From positions 35,406,191 to 35,470,190 of the forward strand of contig NC_088302.1 in assembly GCF_032854445.1 (NCBI RefSeq): 64,000 nucleotides of DNA, in the 5' to 3' direction. Numbering within the stretch: position 1 is the first letter of the stretch; every line of letters begins with the position of its first letter. This document shows positions 47,133 to 58,200 of this stretch, piece after piece. Position numbers and translations under genes: made by a program. Below the pieces are notes generated by a model. It saw nothing but the letters and a program-made list of their open reading frames with translations. It ran no database searches and was not told the DNA's origin. The DNA comes from Liolophura sinensis. Taxonomy: Eukaryota; Mollusca; Polyplacophora; Chitonida; Chitonidae.

Positions 47133-48694
47133 AGTTGCATGCTTGTTTTTGGGCGTGGAGAGTAATTTGTTTTACACTTGCTGCACCAACAAGCAGTTAG
47201 AGCAAACCCCATGCAATAACACAGCCTACACTGGTGTCTCTGAGAATAAATAGATTGCTTTAATTTCCTAATATCCACCTCTGAAATATACCGTCGTGTG
47301 ATCATATACTATAAGAGATAAAGTAAAATTCATTTATTAAGATTATATTATATTAAAACGTGCGAACGATTTCAAATATGGCAATGTCAGAAACAGCAGT
47401 TCAGGTAACTGGTGTCACCCTCCTTCAAAACATGTTGAACTCCGCTCAGTACCCAGCATACCACTGCTTTTTGAATAATTATGACGTCACCCGAGGCAAT
47501 TGCTTCTTGCGGTAGAAACCGAGCTTATGAACTTTAACATTATGAATTAGAAAAAGTGTTCTTACTTCATTTTCCTAGCAAGAATGTGAACTTCAAACTT
47601 ATCCATGTGTAGAGCTTGTGTTGCTACGTGTCACTGATTAAAGGTAGTTTTGGTAGCCAGTATGACTGATTTTACAGACAGATGAATATAGGCGACTCTC
47701 AAAAAGAAATAGACTATAACTAGACATAATGGGGAAAAAACATTCATTATAAACAATATACTGTAAATAAATTACAGAATAATTATGTGCATAAATTAAT
47801 AATTAAGAGATTTGAATACACCAGCCAAATTAATTGTGTGCTAAATTGAAAAAAAATTATTTTAACATTTTTGCTGTATCGACATATGCAGATTTGGGAG
47901 TAACTCGGTCCAATATAGAGCCCTTCAAATACCGCTATTAGCAGTTGAAAGTTCATCAGGTATCTATTTTGAGTTGCGATTCTCACCGAAATAAGAAGAC
48001 TTCTGCCGAGGTACTGTATAACTGCTTCTGGTCGACGTGAGCTCTAAATACATCATTTCCTGACAATAGACGGCAACATCTCCAGTATATGTCCCTTATT
48101 TCATGTGACAAATTCAGCCCTCTTCATTCACATGTACAAATTCTAATGGTAGAGACCTCATATGTTCGTGTTCTATACTCTCACTAAATATATGTAAACG
48201 TTGTATACACTGACATTGTCACTGAAATAGTGGGGTGCGTCAGTGTGCGTATATGACGGGGCTTTTCACAAACACGCAAGGGTAAGCAGTTCTATTATCA
48301 CTGCCACAGCTTTTCCTATTTAGGGGAATTTAGTGAGGGGGCAAGAGAAGACGGTAAGACGGCAAAGCAAGAGCAGATGAAATGCCATGATCTGCGCGTA
48401 GACGGTAGGTCCTGAATACAGTGTGTGACTTTGAGTCATCGCGGGAAAACGAAACTACAGTGGGTTATATCTACCAGGAAGTTATCCCTCGTGACAAGTG
48501 TGTGGTTATTCAAACACAACCTATACTTAGGCATATGATCTGTTCGCATTACAATAAACAGTCCAGTCTTGTGCTGGGCGCCTAGAGATGAACATTTAAC
48601 TGGCAGTCAGTCCAGGTTATCTCTGAAAGCTCCTTGCTAAATACAACGGTGGCACAGTTTATTTTAAAGTCGGGCACTAACATTATACGAGACA
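47133..48694. other. Upstream flank of MPEG1
   Basis: No exon was recognised. The gene's promoter should lie here, but no TATA box or start site could be fixed. Confidence 0.45.
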
Positions 48695-51031
48695 ATGGGG
48701 CAAGTATCTCACAACATATTGTGGATGGCTCTTCCCCTAACACTGCTAACAGTTACATTTACAGTGATTGAGGTCTACGCCACAGACGCCGCTCCGTCAC
48801 TCGTCCCCGTGTATGATCAGAACGATCCACGTCGATGCCTGTCCGCTTCACAAACGTCAGGTACCGCTGCCCCTCTCACCCGCTTCGAAGTGCTCCCCGG
48901 AGTCGGCTTCGACAACTTGAGAAACCTGGATGCTGGACAGGTAGTCACCTGGACATTTGACCAGTGTAAGACGACGGAGGACGGTCGTTACCTGATCCCG
49001 GACTCTGTATTCGTGGTGCCGATCAAGTCCAGCGAGCTAGACGTCTTTGCCGAGATGTTCGAACACTGGTCATCTTATTCCAGCGCCACCTCCAGGAGCA
49101 TCAACGCCGACGTCGGTGTCGGTTTCTCTCACGTCAGCATCAGTGGCAAATTTTCCTCAGAGTTCGAATCGGTGAAGAAACATCAGGTTCAGGACAAGGC
49201 CACGACGACCCGGGTTCAAATACGCCATACGTTATACACGGCCAAGCTCCAGCCTGACGCCCCGCTCCACCCGGCCTTCAAGGGCAGGTTGATGAACATC
49301 GCTGCGCAAATCCAAAACAACAACACGGCAGTCGCCGGATACCTGAGTCAGCTCCTGGTGCGGGATTACGGGACCCACGTGGTCACCAGTGCAGACGCTG
49401 GAGCGGCGCTCGTCAAGGAGGACCAAGTGAAAAATTCCTTCACCAGTAACTACGAGAACTCCAAGAGTTCCATCTCCGCTTCGGCCAGTGCGTCGTTTTT
49501 CTCAGTTCTGAAGTTCGACGCCGGGTATTCTCAGCAAACCAGCAAAACCTTTCAAGACCAGTATATGGGCAACATGACACACTCGACTGTGAGAACCAAT
49601 GGCGGTCCAGCCATACGCGCCAATTTCACCATCCAGTTCTGGGAGGACGGCTTGCAAAACGAGCTCGTGGCCGTGGACCGATCTGGTGATCCTCTACACT
49701 TCGTGATCACACCTTCAACGCTGCCGGAACTCCCGGAACCCACCATTAAAGATCTGTCCGAACTCGTCCGGTCTTCCATCGACCTCTACTACAAGTTCAA
49801 CACGTATGCTGGCTGCACGAAGCAAGACTCCCCCAACTTCAGTTTTCAAGCAAACATTGACGACGGCTCCTGTAAACAAACTCTGACAAATTTCACTTTT
49901 GGAGGCGTGTACCAAACGTGCTCTCAGAGTTCATTCGGCGCAGGAAACCTGTGCACGAATCTTGCCCAGAAAAACCCACTTACTGGACGTAACAGCTGTC
50001 CTGATGAATACCAGAGTGTTCTTCTCCACCAAGGATACGCCACAAAGTCGGACACACGAAGAGAATGCGACAGAAAGTGCCATCGGTGCTGGTTGTTCGC
50101 GAAATGTTGCCATGATGAATGTGGAGACAAGCGCTACTCGAGTATGGCCAGATATGAAGCTTACTGGTGCGCCGCGAAGGGAGAAGTCAGCCAAAATTCG
50201 GGCTACTTGTTTGGAGGGCTGTTCACATCTCGAACGAACAACCCAATGACAGGAGGAAGGTCATGCCCTGTTGCCTTCTATCCACTTAGGGTCGGGACAG
50301 ACCTTGACGTGTGCGTAAGTGACGACTATGAACTCGGAAGTAAGTATGCCTTGCCGTTTGCTGGTTTCTTCAGTTGTGCGTCAGGAAACCCCCTGACGGT
50401 TCTTCCGAATTCTGGGACCCCCAGCCATCTCCTCCGTCAAGGCGAATCCAAACCACTACGAATGTTCATGGAAAGCTCCGGACCACAAAAATGGCCTCAT
50501 CGCTGTCCAGATGGCTACAGCCAACATTTGGCCGCATTGGACCAGTCGTGTGAAATTAACTTCTGCATCAAAATGGGAGCTCTGGATGACAAAACGTTAC
50601 CAAGCATCCGCCGACCCCCATTTATACCTCAGCCTAGCGACAACCCCAACACTACCACCACAATCATCGTTTATGGTGTTGCTGGAAGAGTCTGGATCAA
50701 AAACGAAACTCGAGGCGATTGGGTTCGCCTTGACAACAAGTCTGATAAAACTTTAGCGCAGTGGGCTAAGCAGCATCTAAAGAAAATGGGGGAGGGAAGC
50801 AACGGTGATGACCAGACAGAGGTTTCCGCTGGGGTAGGGGCTGGTATTGGTATAGCTGCCACGGTCCTGTGCGGTCTTATCGTTGTAGTGATCGTGGTTC
50901 GCATCCGAGGCCGGCGAAACAGAATCGAAGAGCGAGAGATACCCATCAACTCGCAGACGGAAAAGTACGGAACTGTGGATGAAGTCAATTCTGATACATA
51001 TGTGAATGAAACCAGACTTCTCATTCAGTAA
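48695..51031 (+). CDS. MPEG1: Macrophage-expressed gene 1 protein / perforin-2 (MACPF pore-forming protein)
   Basis: A single-exon gene for a 778-residue type I membrane protein of innate immunity. The family is delivered to phagosomes or endosomes, where it forms pores in engulfed microbes. Residues 1-30 look like a signal peptide, with a hydrophobic core at about 10-27. The MACPF domain covers about 45-370, with the YGTH signature at 225-228. Residues ~375-650 are Cys-rich and correspond to the family's P2-type membrane-binding region. A hydrophobic helix at about 712-735 precedes a basic stop-transfer (RIRGRRNR) and a 43-residue cytosolic tail. The tail has a YGTV motif and ends with ETRLLI, which fits an acidic dileucine sorting signal; this role is inferred. 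The ORF has no break. It is clearly more GC-rich than its AT-rich flanks. A polyA signal follows at 51206-51211, and the gene converges on the nocturnin-like gene. Confidence 0.96.
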   Translation: MGQVSHNILWMALPLTLLTVTFTVIEVYATDAAPSLVPVYDQNDPRRCLSASQTSGTAAPLTRFEVLPGVGFDNLRNLDAGQVVTWTFDQCKTTEDGRYLIPDSVFVVPIKSSELDVFAEMFEHWSSYSSATSRSINADVGVGFSHVSISGKFSSEFESVKKHQVQDKATTTRVQIRHTLYTAKLQPDAPLHPAFKGRLMNIAAQIQNNNTAVAGYLSQLLVRDYGTHVVTSADAGAALVKEDQVKNSFTSNYENSKSSISASASASFFSVLKFDAGYSQQTSKTFQDQYMGNMTHSTVRTNGGPAIRANFTIQFWEDGLQNELVAVDRSGDPLHFVITPSTLPELPEPTIKDLSELVRSSIDLYYKFNTYAGCTKQDSPNFSFQANIDDGSCKQTLTNFTFGGVYQTCSQSSFGAGNLCTNLAQKNPLTGRNSCPDEYQSVLLHQGYATKSDTRRECDRKCHRCWLFAKCCHDECGDKRYSSMARYEAYWCAAKGEVSQNSGYLFGGLFTSRTNNPMTGGRSCPVAFYPLRVGTDLDVCVSDDYELGSKYALPFAGFFSCASGNPLTVLPNSGTPSHLLRQGESKPLRMFMESSGPQKWPHRCPDGYSQHLAALDQSCEINFCIKMGALDDKTLPSIRRPPFIPQPSDNPNTTTTIIVYGVAGRVWIKNETRGDWVRLDNKSDKTLAQWAKQHLKKMGEGSNGDDQTEVSAGVGAGIGIAATVLCGLIVVVIVVRIRGRRNRIEEREIPINSQTEKYGTVDEVNSDTYVNETRLLIQ

Positions 51032-51205
51032 ATAAGCCAACTGGCGTCTACAGCAATCAGTCAAACCATGTGTGAAAGGAGGAGGTGATCATGTGACAGT
51101 TTTTTTTGGTATGCGTGTTTTTTGTCAGGGTACTCTGTTTTGTTTTATCAAAGTTCACTTGTTCTGTAAATAATATGTACTTGTCCTGATCTTCTTTATT
51201 TTTGA

Positions 51206-51211
51206 AATAAA
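51206..51211 (+). terminator. Polyadenylation signal of MPEG1
   Basis: AATAAA about 175 bases after the stop codon, in an AT-rich context, with further AATAAA-like sites to about 51245. Confidence 0.6.
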
Positions 51212-51404
51212 AAAATTAGTTTTATTTCGGTAAATTCATAATAAAATTAGACTTTATTTGCTTTGGGCATGTCTAGTAAGACACATGTAAGACACATGAG
51301 TTTTCGGCCGAACAGAGATTTTACAGGAAGAGAAATTAGCCCTTGACTAAGACTGTCGTCTGTTCAAAACCCGTGACCGTTGGATTAGAGTTTTGGGATC
51401 ATGG

Positions 51405-51545
51405 AACATGGTGTTCTGCTACCTGACGAAGTGCCGTGGTTTCTCCGTGCTCTACCAGAACTCTACGATCCATGAACTTGATTCCTGACGTGTGGACAAG
51501 GTATTCTTGAATAAGGTGTAATGCACCGATTAGTGCCAAGAAAAA
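51405..51545 (+). mobile_element. Decayed SINE fragment
   Basis: The 3' part (acaaggtattcttgaataag, then gtaatgcaccgatta) resembles the common SINE's end, with a body of poor match before it. Confidence 0.45.
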
Positions 51546-51689
51546 AACACACACACAGATAAAGTGTGATAACAACATGTCATTTATACGTGTTGATAAC
51601 AACTCAATGGCTCGTTTATCTTACGCTGTAGCAGAATAGCTCTTCACCATCAAATCCAGCCAGTTCCAATCTAACTACAGCTGGCTAGG

Positions 51690-51795
51690 TTGCGGATTCA
51701 AGTCCGAAGAAATGCGTTTACTCTGAGTTCAAGTCCAGCTTATTTTGGCTTCCTCGCCAGTCGTAAATGGGAAAGTCTGCGACCGTAAAACACTC
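51690..51795 (+). mobile_element. Decayed SINE fragment with box B and body
   Basis: gagttcaagtccagcttatt, then ggcttcctcgccagtcgtaa, then atgggaaagtctgc match the box B and body of the common SINE. The fragment then jumps to a tail-like cgtaaaacac. Confidence 0.65.
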
Positions 51796-52147
51796 CTCAA
51801 GTCAAGCCCAATTTGAAAATTACCTGATGACAGGTGATGTCCTTTTTGGGCTTTGTCCGCTTTCCGTCACATATAGTTTCAATTGTTATCATCTAGATGA
51901 TACAATACAGAGGGCATTTATAAGCTATACGAACTGAATGACGACGAAATGGGTCAAAAAAGTTTGATAATTTATTCTCAGAAACACCATTAATAATATT
52001 ATATTATTATGACTTTAAGACGAATGAATAATTATGGAAATGTCTGCCTAGAGGAATGACAGAGAATTATAAAAACAATGCTCTCAGAAACTCATGCTAT
52101 TGTTATACAACAGTGGCTGTTGATTTTTTCTTATTTCTCCGAGATAA

Positions 52148-52153
52148 TTTATT
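52148..52153 (-). terminator. Possible polyadenylation signal of the nocturnin-like gene
   Basis: TTTATT on the plus strand (AATAAA on the minus strand), about 115 bases after the stop codon. Another lies near 51970. Confidence 0.4.
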
Positions 52154-52267
52154 CTTTGAAACACCACTGGGAAGGGAAAATATTTGTGATTTTGTTAGAA
52201 ATATCAATTTCTAACCGAATTTTGGCTGTTGATTTTTGTTATATTATTTCCCAAAATGTCCCACCCA

Positions 52268-55200
52268 TCAGTTCTTTAGTATTAAGTCACACACAAGGGA
52301 GAGGTGATCAGAAGGATAAGCCAGGCTTGGCAGTCTACCAGACCCTATATCCTGCTCACGTGGAAGTCCAAGGAGGCCAAGAGCAGAAAACTGACCTTCA
52401 CTTAACCAAATGTAGTCAATAGTGGAGCAGCTTTCTGTTGTGGCTATTCTTCTGCCTTGCACAGTCTCCTTGACCTCTTGTCTCTGTTGCTCCTCACTCT
52501 TGACCTCTGCTTTCCTTTGCTCCTCCCTCTTGACCTCTGCTTTCCTTTGCTCCTCCCTCTTGATCTCTGCTTTCCTTTGCTCCTCCCTCTTGATCTCTGC
52601 TTTCCTTTGTTCCTCCCCCTTGGCCTCTGCTTTCCTTTGCTCCTCCCTCTTGACCTCTGCTGTTTCTTGCTTCTCTCCTATGACCTTTGTCATGTGTTGC
52701 TCCTCCACAATAACCTTTGCCTGCCCATTCACCATACCTCTGACCTTCCAGGTTGTGTATGGAGGTTCCTGGTGACCCTGTGTTAGCAGTCTATACACAG
52801 AGGTTAAGTTGAGCTTACTGTTCTGCATAACCTCGTAGAAAGGTTCTGTCGGCTGTCCATTAAAATCACCACAAATAATAACTGGTTCTTCTCCCACCCT
52901 CTGCCACACCCAATCAGTCAAGTATTCAGCCTGCTTTCGTCTCAAGTCCTCATAGCCTGACTTAGCCTTCAGGTGTGTGACCACCACATGGAATGCTCGG
53001 GGTTGACTGACACACTTCTGACTGAAGGTTGCCAGAAGCCCTACCTGATTACATAAGGTCCGGCCAGGTGGGACATAAATCTTAATGTCATCATGACTGA
53101 GGAGTGTCAGTCGGTCTTTGAGGTAAAAAATGGCGCAACCATCTGGTCCAGAGTTATCCTGGACATCAAGACAAGGTGACCAGAGTTTTGAGAAGAACAG
53201 GCCTTCATATCCAACCTGTGACAATTCAGCATTAAAATGAGTCATCATGTCAACCTCCTCCAAACATACAATACCAGGAGTGCGAGTCAAAATCTCCTCT
53301 ATCAGGCGCACTCTCCTCACCTCCCATTGGAGGGCTTTCCCAGGACACAGCACAAAGTTATCTTCTCCCTTGCTTAGAGCTGAAACGTAAAAAAAAATTG
53401 TCAAAAACACCAAAAATCTTAAAAAATACCATACTGGGATAGGTCAGTCAGTCAATTATTGACCCATTGTTTAACTGAATAGATCTGATCTGACTCAGTG
53501 GAACCTGAATGTTGAAGGACTGTATCTGGTGCGGATGTTGGTGATTCTACTTCTGACTGATGGATTCATTTTACTGAATTGACTTGTCCTTGGTCAAGAA
53601 TAGTTCGCTCATACAACGGCAATCAGGTTTTTAGGTGGAGAAAATTGGATGTCCGGAGAAAAACACCAACATTTGTCAGTCACCTAACATACCTCCCTGA
53701 CTTAAAGTTGCAACTGAAGCAGTGAGAGCTGGATTTGAACTTGCAACCACATTAGTGAAGGGCTTGAAGGTTGCAGAATGAGTGCTTATCTCTGTGCGAG
53801 CTGGAAAGATTACTGCTGAATGACACTGGGATTACCACTTGGTTGATTGGTTACTGCTAAATGAGTGTAAGACTTACCACTGTGCAAGTTGATTAGCTTA
53901 CTGCTAAATGAGTGTAGATATACCACTGTGCGAGTTGGTGAGCTTAATGCTGAATGAGTGTGAGATTGCCACTGTGCAAGTTGATTAGCTTACTGCTAAA
54001 TGAGTGTAGGTATACCACTGTGCGAGTTGGTGAGCTTAATGCTGAATGAGTGTGAGATTGCCACTGTGCAAGTTGATTAGCTTACTGCTGAATGAGTGTA
54101 GGATTACCACTGTGCGCGTTGGTGAGCTTAATGCTGAATGAGCGTAGGATTACCACTGTGCAAGTTGATAAGCTTACTGCTGAATGAGTGTGGGATTACC
54201 ACTGTGCAAGTTGGTTAGATTACTGCTGAATGAGTGTGGGATTACCACTGTGCAAGTTGGTTAGATTACTGCTGAATGAGCGTAAGATTACCACTGTGCA
54301 AGTTGGTTAGCTTACTGCTGAATGAGTATAGGGTACCACTGTGTAAGTTGGTGAGCTTAATGCTGAATGAATGTAGGATTACCACTGTGCAATTTGGTTA
54401 GCTTACTGCTGAATGAGTGTGGGATTACCACTGTGCGAATTGGTTGGCTTAATGCTGAATGAGCGTTGAATTACCACTGTGCGAGTTGGTTAGCTTACTG
54501 CTGAATGAGTATAGGGTACCACTGTGCAAGTTAGTGAGCTTAATGCTGAATGAATGTAGGATTACCACTGTGCAATTTGGTTAGCTTACTGCTGAATGAG
54601 TGTGGGATTACCACTGTGCAAGTTGATTAGCTTACTGCTAAATGAGTGTAGATATACCACTGTGCGAGTTGGTGAGCTTAGTGCTGAATGAATGTAGGAT
54701 TACCGCTGTGCGAGTTGGTTAGAATACTGCTGAATGCGTGTGGGATTACCACTGTGCGAATTGGTTGGCTTAATGCTGAATGAGCGTATGATTACCACTG
54801 TGCGAATTGGTTAGCTTAATGCTGAATGAATGTAGGATTACCACTGTGCGAGTTGGTTAGAATACTGCTGAATGAGTGTGGGATTACCACTAGGTAGATT
54901 TGTCAGCATACTGCTTAATGAATGTAGGAATACCACTTTGTTGAGTTGGTTAGCTCAATGCTGAATGAGTGTAGGATTAACACTGTATGAATTGGTTAGC
55001 TTAATGTTGAATGAGTGTGGGATTACCACTGGGTGAGCTGGTCAGCCTAATGCTGAAAAAGTGGAGGGTTACCACTGGGTGAGTTAGTTACCTTACTGTT
55101 GAATGAGTGTGGGCTTATCACTGGGTGGGTTGGTTACCCTACTGTTGAATAAGAGTGGAATTACCACTGGGTGAGTTGGTTAGCAAGCTTACAGCTGGAT

Positions 55201-58200
55201 GAGTGTGGGCTTACCACTGGGTGAGTTGGTTAGCTTAATGCTGAAAAAGTGTGGGCTTACCACTGGATGAGTTGGTCAGTTTAATGCTGAAAAAGTGTGG
55301 AGTTACCACTGGGTGAGTTGGTTAGCTTACTGCTGAATGAGTGTGGGATTACCAATGTGCAAATTTGTTAGCTTAATGCTGGAGATTGTGGGATTTCCAA
55401 TGGGTAATTGTAATTCTTTGTTTGTTTATCAAGTATTTCCCACAGCTCGATAGCCACGAGGGGATCTCAATAAAACAATAAAAAATCAACAATCAAAACA
55501 ATAAAATCAACGTATATACATAAAATAACATAGACAACAAAGAGAACAAATGACATGTACATGTACAGAATAAAGTGATTGGAACAAAGAAAGATCAAAA
55601 TCAAATCATATTACTGCTGGACTTGGATGGTGAATCTATTGGACATGATTATAAGTATGTACAGATTTTAAGATCAATTGATTATTATTAACGATTAGTT
55701 CAGGTGAACCAAATAAGAGTATAGTACAAATGTGTTTAGAACAACTGGTCAAAAATACAGAAGGGTCAACCCCAGGAGATATAATTCTAAAGATGCTTTT
55801 TAGCATATGCTTTCTATGAGTGGCATAGGCAGGGCAGTCAAGGAAATAATTAGATGCATTTTCACATTTATGTTTACATTTACTACATGGCTGATCGTCA
55901 ATAATGTTATATTTAAAGAGGTCACCATGAAGAGCGCTCAGTCCCATTCTAATTCTACAGAGCACAATAGAGGGAAAGGTGTCGAATGAATTATACACAG
56001 ATGTTAGATCACGGTTAATACTGTCTTAAGAGTACAAAAAGTTCTTAACTGTTTCCAATGAAGAGTTTTGGACATGAACAGGTACTGAATTCCATTCTTT
56101 GGTAGTCTCAGGAAAGAAGGAAGAAGAGAAAATCTGAAATCGGCATTTAAATAATCGAAAGATATGTCTATATTCAAAGATTGTAGGCATCTGTTTCACT
56201 GTTATACCTTTGAATTAGTAAGGTCTTTAGGTATGGAGGTGAGAGCCCATTGATGATTTTATGAAAAAACAGAATGCGCTTGGATCTACGCTGACTGTAT
56301 AAGGGTTCCCATTTTAGTTCATTTAAAAGAGATTTATATGAAGTTGGACGTAAGCCCCCTGCCAATACCAATGCTGCTCGGCGTTGGACATTTTCCAATG
56401 AGTTGGATACTGAATCGCTGCAGTCTCCATATTCAATAGAAGATCATACTCAATTTCATATTACTTTTCTTAACTATAGCCCTTACATACTCATTCCATT
56501 TACCATTGTGTTGCAGAATAATTCCGAGATGTTTATCGGACGGAATGCTCTTCACAGCTACGCAATCTAAATGCAATCTCGGATGTGAGGGATTATTTTT
56601 CAATGATATTAAGAGATCAACAGTTTCGGTAGCATTAAATGACACAAGCCATTGACTAGCCCAGATGGACAGACGTTCAAGATCACGATAAAGTTTAGCC
56701 TAAGATATTGCTAAATTTGCATCTGCAAATATGTTAATATCACATTCAATATTCATACTTATATCATTGACAAATTAAGAAGAGAAATAGGACCCAATAC
56801 AGAGCCTTGCGGGACACCAGCATATATTGGATAAGTTTTGGACTCTGTGCCGTTAAGGCAAACCTTAATTTGTCTGTCACACAAATAATCTTTTAACCAC
56901 ACAAGCAGAGGATCTTCAATACCCAACAGCTCTAACTTAAGAGACCATCTTGCCAGGCTTTATCAAATGTCTTACTGACATCTAAAAATAGTAAACAGGT
57001 GTCATTTCCGCTGTCAAGACTTTTGTATATGTCATAAACAATTTTTGTAAGCTGGCATAGAGTTGAATCCCCACGTTTAATTCCAGAGTTCTGTGGTATA
57101 AGAAGATTATTTGACATACAATACTCATACAGATGTTTTTACATGACCTTCTCCAAGGCCTTAGAAAGAGAGGGTTGAAGGGACACTGATCGATAATCAG
57201 AAACGTCATGTCTATCTCCTTTTTTAAACACAGGGCAGACTTGAGAGTGCTGCTGGAAAGACAGCTGTCCATAAGGAATAATTAAAAAGATTTGTCAGGG
57301 AAGCTGCAATACAATCAGCAGAATTTTTAAGCATGAAGTTGTTTATACCATCGGTATCTGAGGCTTTCCGTGTATTCAGAGTCTCAAGGAAATGTTTAAT
57401 CTGATTTTCACAGGTTTGTATACAACTGAGACGTGATTTTGTAACATACGTGAAAGGTGGTAAGAGGGGTGTGGTGAGGGGCTGACCGAGATGCCAAAAA
57501 TGTAAAGAATTCATTTGTCTTTTCAACGTCATTTGACACGTTTTTGCCATTGACAGCAAGAGGAGGAATAGGCGATTTTGCTTTCGATCCTAGTAGAGAT
57601 TTCATTATCGACCAGTATGTTTTTGTATCCAGCTAAGGGTTGGAGAGTTTACCTTTTAAATTTGTGGAGTAATTTGTGGAGTATTGCCTGACGTTTAGCA
57701 TTATTGGCCTCCCTTCTAGATATATAATATCGAAACTTATCCCCATTGGACTTCGTCCTCTTTTTTTTTGTATTTTTTGAAACGACTCCTCACTCTTATC
57801 TTGTATCCAACATCGTTGGTCATCCAAGGCTTGTCACGTGGTCTAATAATGACTTTCTTATTCAGAATACATTCATTGCAACATGACAAAAACAAACTGT
57901 TCCAGACAAATAATTTGTCATTAACATGAGAGAAAGTATTACCAATGGCATCAAATGATGTAACAGAGGGAAGGTTGTGCAGACCATACCAATCGGCACA
58001 TTTGAAGTCCCACACATGTCTTACAAAAGCCTTCGGTTTTTCGTTACATAAGATGTTTACAGTACAATAAATACTACAATGGTCAAGATTAGCCATTGGT
58101 GAGGCAACTCCATAGTCAATTACATAACCAATACAATCCTTCCTAATTAAGTCCAATACTTAAGCAGCATCATCAGTATATCCAGTGGGTTCATTAATTA

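Noticed and set aside
52422-52786. Two plus-strand ORFs rich in Leu, Cys and Ser
   Set aside because: They are shadows of the 30 bp repeat in the nocturnin-like exon, which has conserved catalytic motifs on the minus strand.
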